Part shown: one piece after another, positions 1 to 6,451 of the stretch
Layout: each line of letters starts with the position of its first letter
Position numbering within the stretch: the stretch's first letter is position 1
Assembly (NCBI GenBank): GCA_003695215.1
Contig: RFIM01000314.1
Location: forward strand, 1 to 18,649
Direction of reading: 5' to 3'
Length of the DNA stretch: 18,649 nucleotides
From: Chloroflexota bacterium
GTDB taxonomy: Bacteria > Chloroflexota > Anaerolineae > Aggregatilineales > UBA2796
Notes under the pieces: model-generated
Database searches by the model: none
The model's input: the letters and a program-made list of their open reading frames with translations, nothing else
What the model was told of the DNA's origin: nothing
Program-made: the position numbers and the translations under genes

Positions 1-132
1 GCGCACCAAGCGGCGGCGCAGCTCATCCACGTGATCGAAGAAGCCCATTAGCTTGCCGCCTTCTTCGGCCTCGATCTCATCGGGCGGCAAATCGGGCGTC
101 TGAGGCGGTTTAGGCGCTATTTGGGTAGCCAT
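1..132 (-). CDS. tatC: Sec-independent translocase subunit TatC (partial, N-terminus only)
   Basis: Only the first 44 codons are inside the window; the gene continues beyond the left edge. The translated end contains FFDHVDELRRRLVR (residues 31-44), which matches the conserved cytoplasmic N-terminal segment of TatC (H-x-x-E-L-R-x-R) that precedes the first membrane helix and takes part in binding twin-arginine signal peptides. The first 28 residues are a Pro/Glu-rich extension, so the real start could be the internal ATG at residue 29. The ATG at 132 overlaps the end of tatB by 16 bases, implying translational coupling. Identification rests on this short motif and on the adjacent tatB-like gene, which together make it fairly safe. 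The catalytic membrane part is not visible here. Confidence 0.85.
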   Translation of the reverse strand, partial: MATQIAPKPPQTPDLPPDEIEAEEGGKLMGFFDHVDELRRRLVR

Positions 133-533
133 GCGTCATACCGTTTGGGCTCATCACTACGATCAGAATCAGGCGTCGAGCCAGCTGCCTGGCCTTTTGG
201 CTCAGAGTCGGCAGCTTGGGCGCCGTTGCTCGCTTTTGGGCCATACTTTGAGCCGCTTGGCGGCATAGCACGGCTCAACTCAGCGTTGATGGCACGATTG
301 GCCTCCTGCATCAGGTTCACGCGGCGGCGCGGCAGCTCTTCGGGCAGTTCAATCTGAGCGCTCTCCAGCTCCTTGCGCACTTGGCTCCAAGATTCCTCAA
401 CCATGCGGCGGAACTGCGCCATATAGCGCCCGAGATAGTACGACCACTGAATCATGCGCTTCGGGCCTGCCACGACGAAGAGCAAGATCAGGATCAGGAT
501 CAGTTCAGCCGGGCCGATGCCAAAGAAATTCAT
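117..533 (-). CDS. tatB: TatA/TatB-family twin-arginine translocase subunit, TatB-like
   Basis: 138-residue protein with the family layout: a short periplasmic N-terminus, one membrane helix (about residues 8-22) carrying the conserved polar residue E10, then a Gly-Pro hinge (GPK, residues 23-25), an amphipathic helix to about residue 65, and a charged, low-complexity tail. The Gly-Pro hinge and the length above 100 residues favour TatB over TatA, whose hinge is normally Phe-Gly. In the Tat complex TatB pairs with TatC to form the receptor for folded proteins with RR signal peptides. Its ATG overlaps the nusB stop codon (ATGA at 530-533) and its 3' end overlaps the tatC start. A TatA role cannot be excluded in a genome where one protein does both jobs. 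Confidence 0.88.
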   Translation of the reverse strand: MNFFGIGPAELILILILLFVVAGPKRMIQWSYYLGRYMAQFRRMVEESWSQVRKELESAQIELPEELPRRRVNLMQEANRAINAELSRAMPPSGSKYGPKASNGAQAADSEPKGQAAGSTPDSDRSDEPKRYDAWLPK

Positions 534-991
534 GTTGGATTCGCCTTATCTCTCAGCTGCACCTGCAAGGCGGCTGTATGCGGCGCTAGAGCGCCAAGCA
601 CGCCGTTCACAAAACGCGGCGTGCTTTCCGCGCCAAATTGCTTAGCAAGCTCAACAGCCTCATCCACAGCCACAGCAAAGGGCGTTTGCTTGCCGAAGGC
701 GAACTCATAGAGCGCCATGCGGAGAATGTTTCGGTCGATGATCGCCATCTGTTCGATAGGGAATTCAGGCGCAAATTGGGCGATCAGCGCGTCCAGCAGC
801 GGATAAATCTCGCGTACGCCATTCACCAGGCGATAGGCGTAGCGCCGCACCTCAGCCTCCACCTTGCCCTGCTCAGCTAGAGCGGCCAGGCGCGCCTGCA
901 TCACCTCCGCTATAGTATGATTGGTGCAATCAAGCTCATAGAGCGCTTGAAGCGCTACAGCACGCGCCATACGGCGCCTCGCAATCGACAC
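530..991 (-). CDS. nusB: Transcription antitermination factor NusB
   Basis: 153 residues, slightly longer than the E. coli protein (139). The N-terminal ARRRMARAVALQALYELD segment matches the Arg-rich motif and first helix of NusB, and the C-terminal half has IDRNILRMALYE, VAVDEAVELAKQFG and FVNGVLGAL, all hallmark NusB blocks. NusB with NusE (S10) binds boxA in rRNA leaders and supports antitermination and rRNA folding. I chose the GTG at 991 because it keeps the Arg-rich N-terminus and is preceded by AAGGTG. The ATG at 970, with GAGG six bases upstream, is the alternative and would remove that motif. It is the first gene of the nusB-tatB-tatC operon. Confidence 0.93.
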   Translation of the reverse strand: MSIARRRMARAVALQALYELDCTNHTIAEVMQARLAALAEQGKVEAEVRRYAYRLVNGVREIYPLLDALIAQFAPEFPIEQMAIIDRNILRMALYEFAFGKQTPFAVAVDEAVELAKQFGAESTPRFVNGVLGALAPHTAALQVQLRDKANPT

Positions 992-1130
992 GGCTACACC
1001 TTAGGTTTACGATCAGCTCAATTGCCTTGGATTGACGCGCTGCTGAATATTGCAGCTTCTATTAAGCCTAGCGCCTTATACGCAATTTGGCAAGCATAAG
1101 ACCCGCCGCAGTTGGCACAGCCAAGCGCTT

Positions 1131-1156
1131 TCTCGCGCTACAATCTCGCGCTACAA
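1131..1156 (+). repeat. Perfect 13-base tandem duplication carrying two TACAAT boxes
   Basis: The 13-mer TCTCGCGCTACAA occurs twice head to tail (1131-1143 and 1144-1156), with TACAAT created at 1139-1144 and 1152-1157. It lies 25 bases upstream of the ATG at 1181. TACAAT is a good -10 hexamer and also appears as the -10 of the fabF promoter in this window, so the duplication may have doubled the -10 element of the downstream gene. No convincing -35 hexamer sits at 16-18 bases; TTGGCA at 1112 is 21 bases from the first box. Confidence 0.5.
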
Positions 1157-1180
1157 TCAAGCTTGAGGCAACCGTTCAGG

Positions 1181-1741
1181 ATGGATAGGCGTCAGTTTTT
1201 AATCGGCGCAGGGCTAGGCTTGTTGTTCGGCAGCGCCACAGTGGCCGTTGCCCTAGGCTATAGCGCGCTCTTCGGCCTTCAGATTCCAGCGCTTGGCTTG
1301 CGCCTTGCGCCTGAAAATTTCCCAACTGAGCTGCGCGCCGCGCTAGTGTTCGTCGGCATTCTCGGCAGCGTCACTTGGCTCACGACAGGCATCCTCCTGC
1401 TTTGGCTTCGCATACCGCGCCGCCACGTTGCCAGTCGGAAGAGTAACGCGCCGCCATGGTATCCAGGCGCACCGAGCATCCCGCATTTCACGCCGCCCAT
1501 CCCGCCGCCGGAGCCTGCGTACTCCAATTTGCAGTGCCCGACTCGCCCTACAAGCCAGGCGCATGCGCCGCAACCAATGCCCGCTCACCTTGAGCGCACA
1601 CAGACGCCTGCCATGCCGCCTTTGCTCTCCTATGAGAGCCTGTTCCCAGCCGAGCAGACCGAGCCGATTGTGCCGCCGCCTTCGGCTGAGGACGACACGC
1701 CCGACTCAGCGCCAACAGAGCCGCCGCCTCAGGACGCCTGA
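1181..1741 (+). CDS. Two-helix membrane protein with Tat-like N-terminus and Pro-rich tail, unknown function
   Basis: I do not recognise a family. The 186-residue product starts MDRRQFLIGAGLG, a near match to the twin-arginine signal consensus (RRxFL followed by a hydrophobic stretch, about residues 6-30). A second hydrophobic helix spans about residues 53-75, and the remaining 110 residues are Pro-rich and low-complexity with repeated Pro runs. The reading frame extends upstream to a TTG at 1112, but the ATG at 1181 gives a sensible N-terminus. It has only CAGG directly before it and GAGG about 14 bases away, so the ribosome binding site is weak. It is divergent from nusB-tatB-tatC. It could be a Tat-targeted membrane protein or an ordinary two-pass protein whose RR pair simply follows the positive-inside rule. 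Confidence 0.65.
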   Translation: MDRRQFLIGAGLGLLFGSATVAVALGYSALFGLQIPALGLRLAPENFPTELRAALVFVGILGSVTWLTTGILLLWLRIPRRHVASRKSNAPPWYPGAPSIPHFTPPIPPPEPAYSNLQCPTRPTSQAHAPQPMPAHLERTQTPAMPPLLSYESLFPAEQTEPIVPPPSAEDDTPDSAPTEPPPQDA

Positions 1742-1749
1742 CCTACCTA

Positions 1750-1778
1750 TTGCGTTGCGCGCTGTGGTAGACTATAAC
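1750..1778 (+). promoter_or_regulatory. Candidate sigma-70-type promoter for the TPR/beta-propeller/PHP cluster
   Basis: TTGCGT at 1750-1755 and TATAAC at 1773-1778 are separated by exactly 17 bases. The -10 matches consensus at five of six positions, the -35 only at three. It lies 53 bases upstream of the first ATG of the cluster (1832) and just after the stop of the preceding gene. Confidence 0.5.
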
Positions 1779-1831
1779 TTAAGGCTTGGGCGTGCCAGAA
1801 AGCACCGGCGTGTGCTGAATTGGAGCAAGAG

Positions 1832-2203
1832 ATGAGCGTAGGATCGCCAAACGAGACAAACCTTGAGAACTTGATGCAACTCGGCATCAACGCTGCACGC
1901 AATAGAAATAAGGAAGCCGCCAAAGGCATTTTCACCCAAGTGTTGAATATAGATCGGCGTAACGAGCGCGCTTGGCTGTGGCTAGCCGCTGTTGAGGACG
2001 ATCAGACCGAGCGCCGCCGCATCTTGCAGACTGTCCTGAGCATTAACCCTGAGAATCAGAAAGCCCGTGAGCTGCTTGAGGCGATGGATCGGGTGATCGA
2101 GCGCAGCGAGCGCGCCTCGATGGAACTTGGCATTCGCTTGATCATCATTTTAGTGATCGTGTTAATCGTCGTCGGCATTCTTGTGTACTTCATCACAGCC
2201 TGA
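1832..2203 (+). CDS. Small tail-anchored TPR protein
   Basis: 123 residues. About residues 10-85 form a TPR-like helical module (GINAARNRNKEAAKGIF, AWLWLAA, INPENQKARELLE), and about residues 98-120 are one strongly hydrophobic helix ending four residues from the C-terminus, so the TPR part should face the cytoplasm on a C-terminal membrane anchor. The ATG at 1832 is preceded by GGAG with six bases of spacing and is preferred over a TTG at 1820. The same TPR module begins both downstream proteins, with the shared positions WLWLA/ERRxxL/INPxNxKA. It is the first gene of a cluster with a 16-base gap to the next gene. It may act as a scaffold or partner for the two propeller proteins; the function is unknown. 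Confidence 0.82.
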   Translation: MSVGSPNETNLENLMQLGINAARNRNKEAAKGIFTQVLNIDRRNERAWLWLAAVEDDQTERRRILQTVLSINPENQKARELLEAMDRVIERSERASMELGIRLIIILVIVLIVVGILVYFITA

Positions 2204-2219
2204 ATGGAGGCATATCAGC

Positions 2220-3701
2220 GTGGCACAAGAAGAACTCAGCAAGTTGCTCTCTGAGGCGCGCAAAGCAATGGCTAGCGGCAACAAGCCTTTGGCGCGTCAG
2301 CTTTTGGAGCAAGCCTTGACGCTTGACGACAATAACGTGCCAGCTTGGCTGCTCTTGGCACGTGTGGTGGATACGCCGCGCGAGCGGCGTATCTGCTATG
2401 AGAATGTGCTGGATATCGATCCGAACAACGTTGAAGCGCGCCGCGCTCTGGAAAATCTCAGGCCTTCGCCACCTTCCTCAGCTTCGCTTAGCACACCGCG
2501 CACGCCTGCGCAGCAGCCTGTCAAGGCGCCGACCAAGCCTGCAGGCGCTACAACACCTGGCACAGCCGAAGCCTGGCGCAGCCAACGCCAAAGCCGAACC
2601 TTGAGCCCGCTTGCTGTTGTGATCATTGCGATCTCAGTCGTGGCGATCCTGATCGGCTTGGCGCTGCTGAGCAACCCTGAAGTGATTGTCGGCATTATCA
2701 CACCGCCGCCAACTGAAGCTGCCATTGCCCAGACTCTCACGCCGACTGGCACTGCCACGCTGCCAATGGTGATCGTGACTGTGGTGCCCAATCCGTTCGC
2801 CATCCCGCCGACTTGGACGCCTTCGATCACGCCGACGCTGCCGCCAACTGAGACGCCAACACCGACGCTGCCGCCGCTCAGCACCTATACCTTGCTCTAC
2901 ATTCGTGAGGTAGATGGCTTGCCTGCGCTCTTCATCAGCCGCGGTGATGGCAGCGCTGCGCGCCGCCTGACGCCCGCAGGCGAGCCGTTCACCTTCCCTG
3001 CTTGGTCGCCGGATGGCACGCGCATTGCCTTCACGCGGCTCGTGGACGGCCGTGAGCAGATCTTTGTGGCAAACGCTGATGGCAGCGATGCACAAATGGC
3101 GCTGGAAATGCCAAATACGCGTGCACGGGCAGTGGCTTGGTCGCCAGACGGCAAGGCGATAGCCTTTTCTTCGGATGATGTGCAAGTAGACGATATTTTC
3201 ATCTACCGCTTTGGCGAGCCTGCTACAGAGCGCATCACTGATGGGCGCGGCATCGAGACCGATCCGGCGTGGTCGCCAGACGGCACGAAGATCGCTTATG
3301 CAGCGGATCCCAGCGGACGCGGCGGATCGTTGCAGATCTTCGTGCGCGATCTGACCAAGCAAGGGCGTGATGCAACTGTACAACTGACGAGCAGCGGGCA
3401 AAATTTCTCGCCTGCTTGGTCGCCTGATGGCAGCCATATCGCCTATGTTTCTTCACAAGGACGCGGCTCGCGCATTTTCGTCATGCGCGCTGATGGCAGC
3501 AATAAGCGACAGATCACTTTTGGCGATAGCGGCGCCGAGAACCGCGATCCGTCGTGGTCGCCTGACGGGCGCTACATCTTCTTCAGCTCGACGCGCAACG
3601 GCAACGTTTTGAACTTATTCAGCATGACGCCTGACGGCGGCAACATCACACAAATCACGAACTTCCCTGAGAACACTTACGCACCTAAGGTGAAGCCTTG
3701 A
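2220..3701 (+). CDS. TPR - transmembrane - Pro/Thr linker - PD40 (TolB-like) beta-propeller protein
   Basis: 493 residues with no signal peptide. In order: a TPR module (about 3-80); a Pro/Thr/Ala linker; one membrane helix (about 131-151); a Pro/Thr-rich extracytoplasmic linker (160-222); then a propeller of about six blades (223-493). WSPDG signatures start at residues 262, 307, 351, 400 and 446, each followed by IAF/IAY-like strands, as in PD40/TolB-type propellers. The final strand (YAPKVKP) could close the ring with the first blade. The GTG at 2220 was chosen because TGGAGG lies nine bases upstream. The domain order implies cytoplasmic TPRs and an external propeller that binds a ligand or surface partner. 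The substrate is unknown and no catalytic residues are evident. It is a close architectural paralogue of the next gene. Confidence 0.85.
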   Translation: MAQEELSKLLSEARKAMASGNKPLARQLLEQALTLDDNNVPAWLLLARVVDTPRERRICYENVLDIDPNNVEARRALENLRPSPPSSASLSTPRTPAQQPVKAPTKPAGATTPGTAEAWRSQRQSRTLSPLAVVIIAISVVAILIGLALLSNPEVIVGIITPPPTEAAIAQTLTPTGTATLPMVIVTVVPNPFAIPPTWTPSITPTLPPTETPTPTLPPLSTYTLLYIREVDGLPALFISRGDGSAARRLTPAGEPFTFPAWSPDGTRIAFTRLVDGREQIFVANADGSDAQMALEMPNTRARAVAWSPDGKAIAFSSDDVQVDDIFIYRFGEPATERITDGRGIETDPAWSPDGTKIAYAADPSGRGGSLQIFVRDLTKQGRDATVQLTSSGQNFSPAWSPDGSHIAYVSSQGRGSRIFVMRADGSNKRQITFGDSGAENRDPSWSPDGRYIFFSSTRNGNVLNLFSMTPDGGNITQITNFPENTYAPKVKP

Positions 3702-3727
3702 GCGCGCAAAAGGAGCCTTTCTGAGAC

Positions 3728-5323
3728 ATGACCACACCTTCTGGCGGAACAACGGACCCAAGAGTGGAGCAATTGCTGCGCGAAGGCATAGCTGCTGCTC
3801 GTGCAGGCGATAAGGAAACAGCCCGTGCCAAATTGCGCGAAGTTGTGGCGCTCGACCAGTACAACGAAAAGGGCTGGTTCTGGTTAGCTTCAGTGGCTGA
3901 GACTGCTGAAGAGCGCCGTGTCTGCCTCGGCAACGTTGTCGTCATCAATCCGAATAACGAAAAAGCCAAGCAGATGCTGGATCAGCTCAGCTTCAGCATC
4001 AGCTCGCCCTTTAAGGAAGACGATCAAGCGCGCAATCAGCAAGCATTTATCCGCACTATTGCCATTGTCGGCGGCGTGATCGCAATCTTGTTGCTGCTGG
4101 TGATTGTGCTGTTCAGCAACCGAGAAGAGCCGCCGATACCAACTGTGGCAGCGCTACCGACCAGCACACCTACGCCTGATGAGAGCCTCCAAACAGCCAC
4201 AGCCAATGCTGCCCTTGCGCTGATCACGCAAACAGCGAACGCCGAGAGCACGCGCCTTGCCCGTCAGTTGCCGCCTACTTGGACGCCCTCGCCGCCGCCG
4301 ACGCCGCGCGGCGGCCCTTCGCCAACACCGCTGCCCAGCTTGCCTTTCACCCTTGAAGGGCGCCTGATTGTGCAGTACGGCACGCCGCTCACTCGCGATG
4401 GCTACTTGCCGCTATTCCTCTACAACCTTGCCACTGGCCAGCAAACGCCGCTCACAGGGCGCGAGCGCGGCGATTATGGGCGCTTCGTGCCCGATGGACG
4501 ACGCTTCGTTTATGCGCGCTTGGTCACAGGTGCGCGCCAACAGCTGCTCTTCCGCATCGCCAACTTGAACGGCTCGCAACCGCAAGAACTGAGCGCCTTT
4601 TGGCGCAATCAGCCGCCTCTGGCTGATCAAGCCATGCTCTCAATAGCCCGAGACGGCGAAGGCCTGGTCTTTGTGGCGCGCAATGTCACTGTTGAGAACG
4701 ACCCGACCTCGGATGTTTACTATCTGCCTGTGCGTTTTGTGGCGCAACCTGTGCCAACCGAGACGCCCACGCCAGCTGAAGGCGAGGCTACAGCCGAGCC
4801 AACTGCTGAGCCAACTGCTGAGGCGTCTCTTCAAGTGCAGCGCGTGACAGCACGCGATAGTGGCATCAACACCTGGGCGGCGCTCTCGCCTGATGGAAAG
4901 CAGATTGCCTTCGTCTCAGATCGCAGGGATATCGGCGGCAACGGCCATGACATTTACGTCGTGCCCGTCAATGAAGGATTCGCGCCTGAGCGCGCCCTGA
5001 CCGACGATGGCGATGCGCTGGTTGAATCCGGCCTTGAGTGGTCGCCTGATGGAAAGCAGTTGCTCTTCGCCGCAGGCGCGCCAGATAGCCGACGCAGCGA
5101 TCTGTTCATCATGGATGCTGATGGCAGCAATCGCCGCGCTATTGTGGAGAACTTCGGCGAGTGTGTGCGTCCGTTGTGGTCGCCGAACGGGCAGTATGTA
5201 GTTTTCTCATCCAAGCGCAGCGGCAAGTGGGAACTCTACGTGGTCGAGATCGCCACAGGCCAGATTTATCAACTGACTCAGACTGAAGAAGACGTGATCA
5301 TCGCCACAGACTGGAGCAACTAA
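3728..5323 (+). CDS. TPR - transmembrane - linker - interrupted PD40-like beta-propeller protein
   Basis: 531 residues with the same plan as the upstream gene: TPR module (about 10-87), membrane helix (107-129), Pro/Thr linker (133-205) and a six-blade propeller (208-531). WSPDG-type signatures are degenerate in the first half (FVPDG at 253, IARDG at 306) and clear in the second (LSPDG 386, WSPDG 438, WSPNG 484). A second low-complexity stretch (about 341-369, TPTP then three TAEP-like units) sits inside the propeller between two blades. The ATG at 3728 follows AAAAGGAG at a rather long 13-base spacing; a GTG at 3764 is possible but less well supported. It lies 26 bases after the previous stop and 9 before the PHP gene, so co-transcription is likely. 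No enzyme motif is seen. Confidence 0.84.
   Translation: MTTPSGGTTDPRVEQLLREGIAAARAGDKETARAKLREVVALDQYNEKGWFWLASVAETAEERRVCLGNVVVINPNNEKAKQMLDQLSFSISSPFKEDDQARNQQAFIRTIAIVGGVIAILLLLVIVLFSNREEPPIPTVAALPTSTPTPDESLQTATANAALALITQTANAESTRLARQLPPTWTPSPPPTPRGGPSPTPLPSLPFTLEGRLIVQYGTPLTRDGYLPLFLYNLATGQQTPLTGRERGDYGRFVPDGRRFVYARLVTGARQQLLFRIANLNGSQPQELSAFWRNQPPLADQAMLSIARDGEGLVFVARNVTVENDPTSDVYYLPVRFVAQPVPTETPTPAEGEATAEPTAEPTAEASLQVQRVTARDSGINTWAALSPDGKQIAFVSDRRDIGGNGHDIYVVPVNEGFAPERALTDDGDALVESGLEWSPDGKQLLFAAGAPDSRRSDLFIMDADGSNRRAIVENFGECVRPLWSPNGQYVVFSSKRSGKWELYVVEIATGQIYQLTQTEEDVIIATDWSN
4790..4825 (+). repeat. Three 12-base repeats coding TAEP-TAEP-TAEA
   Basis: Three tandem 12-mers of the form ACxGCxGAGCCA. 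They lie inside the propeller-coding part of the host gene. A 17-base core (GAGCCAACTGCTGAGCC, 4796-4812) is identical to bases 11760-11776 in an unrelated gene. Confidence 0.8.
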
Positions 5324-5332
5324 GAAGCGCGG

Positions 5333-6451
5333 ATGAGTTTGCTTTACGAGTATAGCGGCAACTTGCACGTGCATACGCCTTACTCAGATGGCGAGGCGTA
5401 TCATGCTGAAATCGCGCAAGCAGCGCTCTTGGCGGGCTTGGATTTCATCATCGTGACCGATCACAACGTCCTGGTGCAGGGCGTAGAAGGTTACTACAGC
5501 AGCGGCGATAGCGCCGATCGCCGCCATGTCCTGCTGCTGACAGGCGAGGAAATCCATGATCGGATGCGCTTGCCGCAAGTGAACCATCTGCTGGTCTATG
5601 GCACGGGACGCGAGCTAGCGGCCTGTGCCGCTGATCCGCAAGCGCTCATCAACGCGGTTAACGCAGCCAATGGGCTGTGCTTCTTGGCACATCCGCATGA
5701 TACGCCGCTCGAGCGCTTCAGCGAACCTGCCATTCCTTGGGAAGATTGGCAGGTGCGCGGTTTCACAGGCCTAGAAATCTGGAATTATATGTCCAGCGTG
5801 AAGCAGGTGATCAATGAAGGCACGTTCTGGCAAGCCTTGCGCGCTGCTTTCCGCCCTGAGGAGGTCGTGATCGCGCCTAATCCGCTCACGCTGGCCAAAT
5901 GGGACGCGCTGCTGAGCGCAGGCGAGCGCGTCGTTGGCATCGGCAACTCAGATGCACACGGCACAGTCGTTCGGCGCGGCTTGATCAAGCATACTATCTT
6001 TCCCTATGACTTTCTCTTCAGCTGCGTGAACACGCACATCCTCAGCGCGCAGCCGCTCAACGGCGATTGGCAGCACGACAAGGCGATCATCTACAAAGCG
6101 CTACGGCAAGGGCATGCTTACATCGGCTACGATTTGTTGGGCAGCACGCGTCAATTTCGTTTCTCAGCGCATGGGCAACACGGCACGGCTATCATGGGCG
6201 ATAGCCTGAAGCTCGGCAGCGGCGTCACCTTGCAGGCGCTAGCAGGCGCACGTAGCCACATCAAGCTGATTCGGCATGGCAAGGTCGTGGCTGAGGCGGT
6301 TGATCGCGAGAATCTGACCTACACAGCGCAGCAAGGCGGCGCCTACCGCGTGGAAGTCTGGCGCATCTTCAAGGGCAAGCCGCGCGCCTGGATTCTGAGC
6401 AATCCGATTTATCTTGAAGACGCGACCTACCGCGTCGCTTCAAGCCTGTAG
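5333..6451 (+). CDS. PHP-domain metal-dependent phosphoesterase
   Basis: 372 residues. All metal-site motifs of the PHP superfamily are present: HVHT (H12, H14) with SDG, TDHN (D43, H44), GEEIH (E72/E73), NHLLVYG (H85), LAHPH (H120), LEIWN (E148) and NSDAH (D207, H209). PHP enzymes hydrolyse phosphoesters with two or three metal ions. The closest general resemblance is to stand-alone PHP proteins of the TrpH/CehA type, including a C-terminal beta-rich region (about 255-372) ending in WILSNPIYL. There is no signal peptide, so it is probably cytoplasmic. The substrate cannot be read from the sequence. The ATG is nine bases after the upstream stop with only a weak AAGAAG before it, suggesting coupled translation. 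Its last 25 bases overlap the convergent peptidase gene. Confidence 0.9.
   Translation: MSLLYEYSGNLHVHTPYSDGEAYHAEIAQAALLAGLDFIIVTDHNVLVQGVEGYYSSGDSADRRHVLLLTGEEIHDRMRLPQVNHLLVYGTGRELAACAADPQALINAVNAANGLCFLAHPHDTPLERFSEPAIPWEDWQVRGFTGLEIWNYMSSVKQVINEGTFWQALRAAFRPEEVVIAPNPLTLAKWDALLSAGERVVGIGNSDAHGTVVRRGLIKHTIFPYDFLFSCVNTHILSAQPLNGDWQHDKAIIYKALRQGHAYIGYDLLGSTRQFRFSAHGQHGTAIMGDSLKLGSGVTLQALAGARSHIKLIRHGKVVAEAVDRENLTYTAQQGGAYRVEVWRIFKGKPRAWILSNPIYLEDATYRVASSL

Noticed and set aside
2396..2884. 162-codon minus-strand frame rich in Val/Gly
   Set aside because: Antisense of the Pro/Thr linker codons; low-complexity shadow.
2634..3437. 267-codon open frame on the minus strand opposite the first propeller gene
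   Set aside because: Its repeats (RRPSR/WRPS motifs) are the antisense reading of the periodic WSPDG codons; no ribosome site or family, and the sense gene is clearly real.
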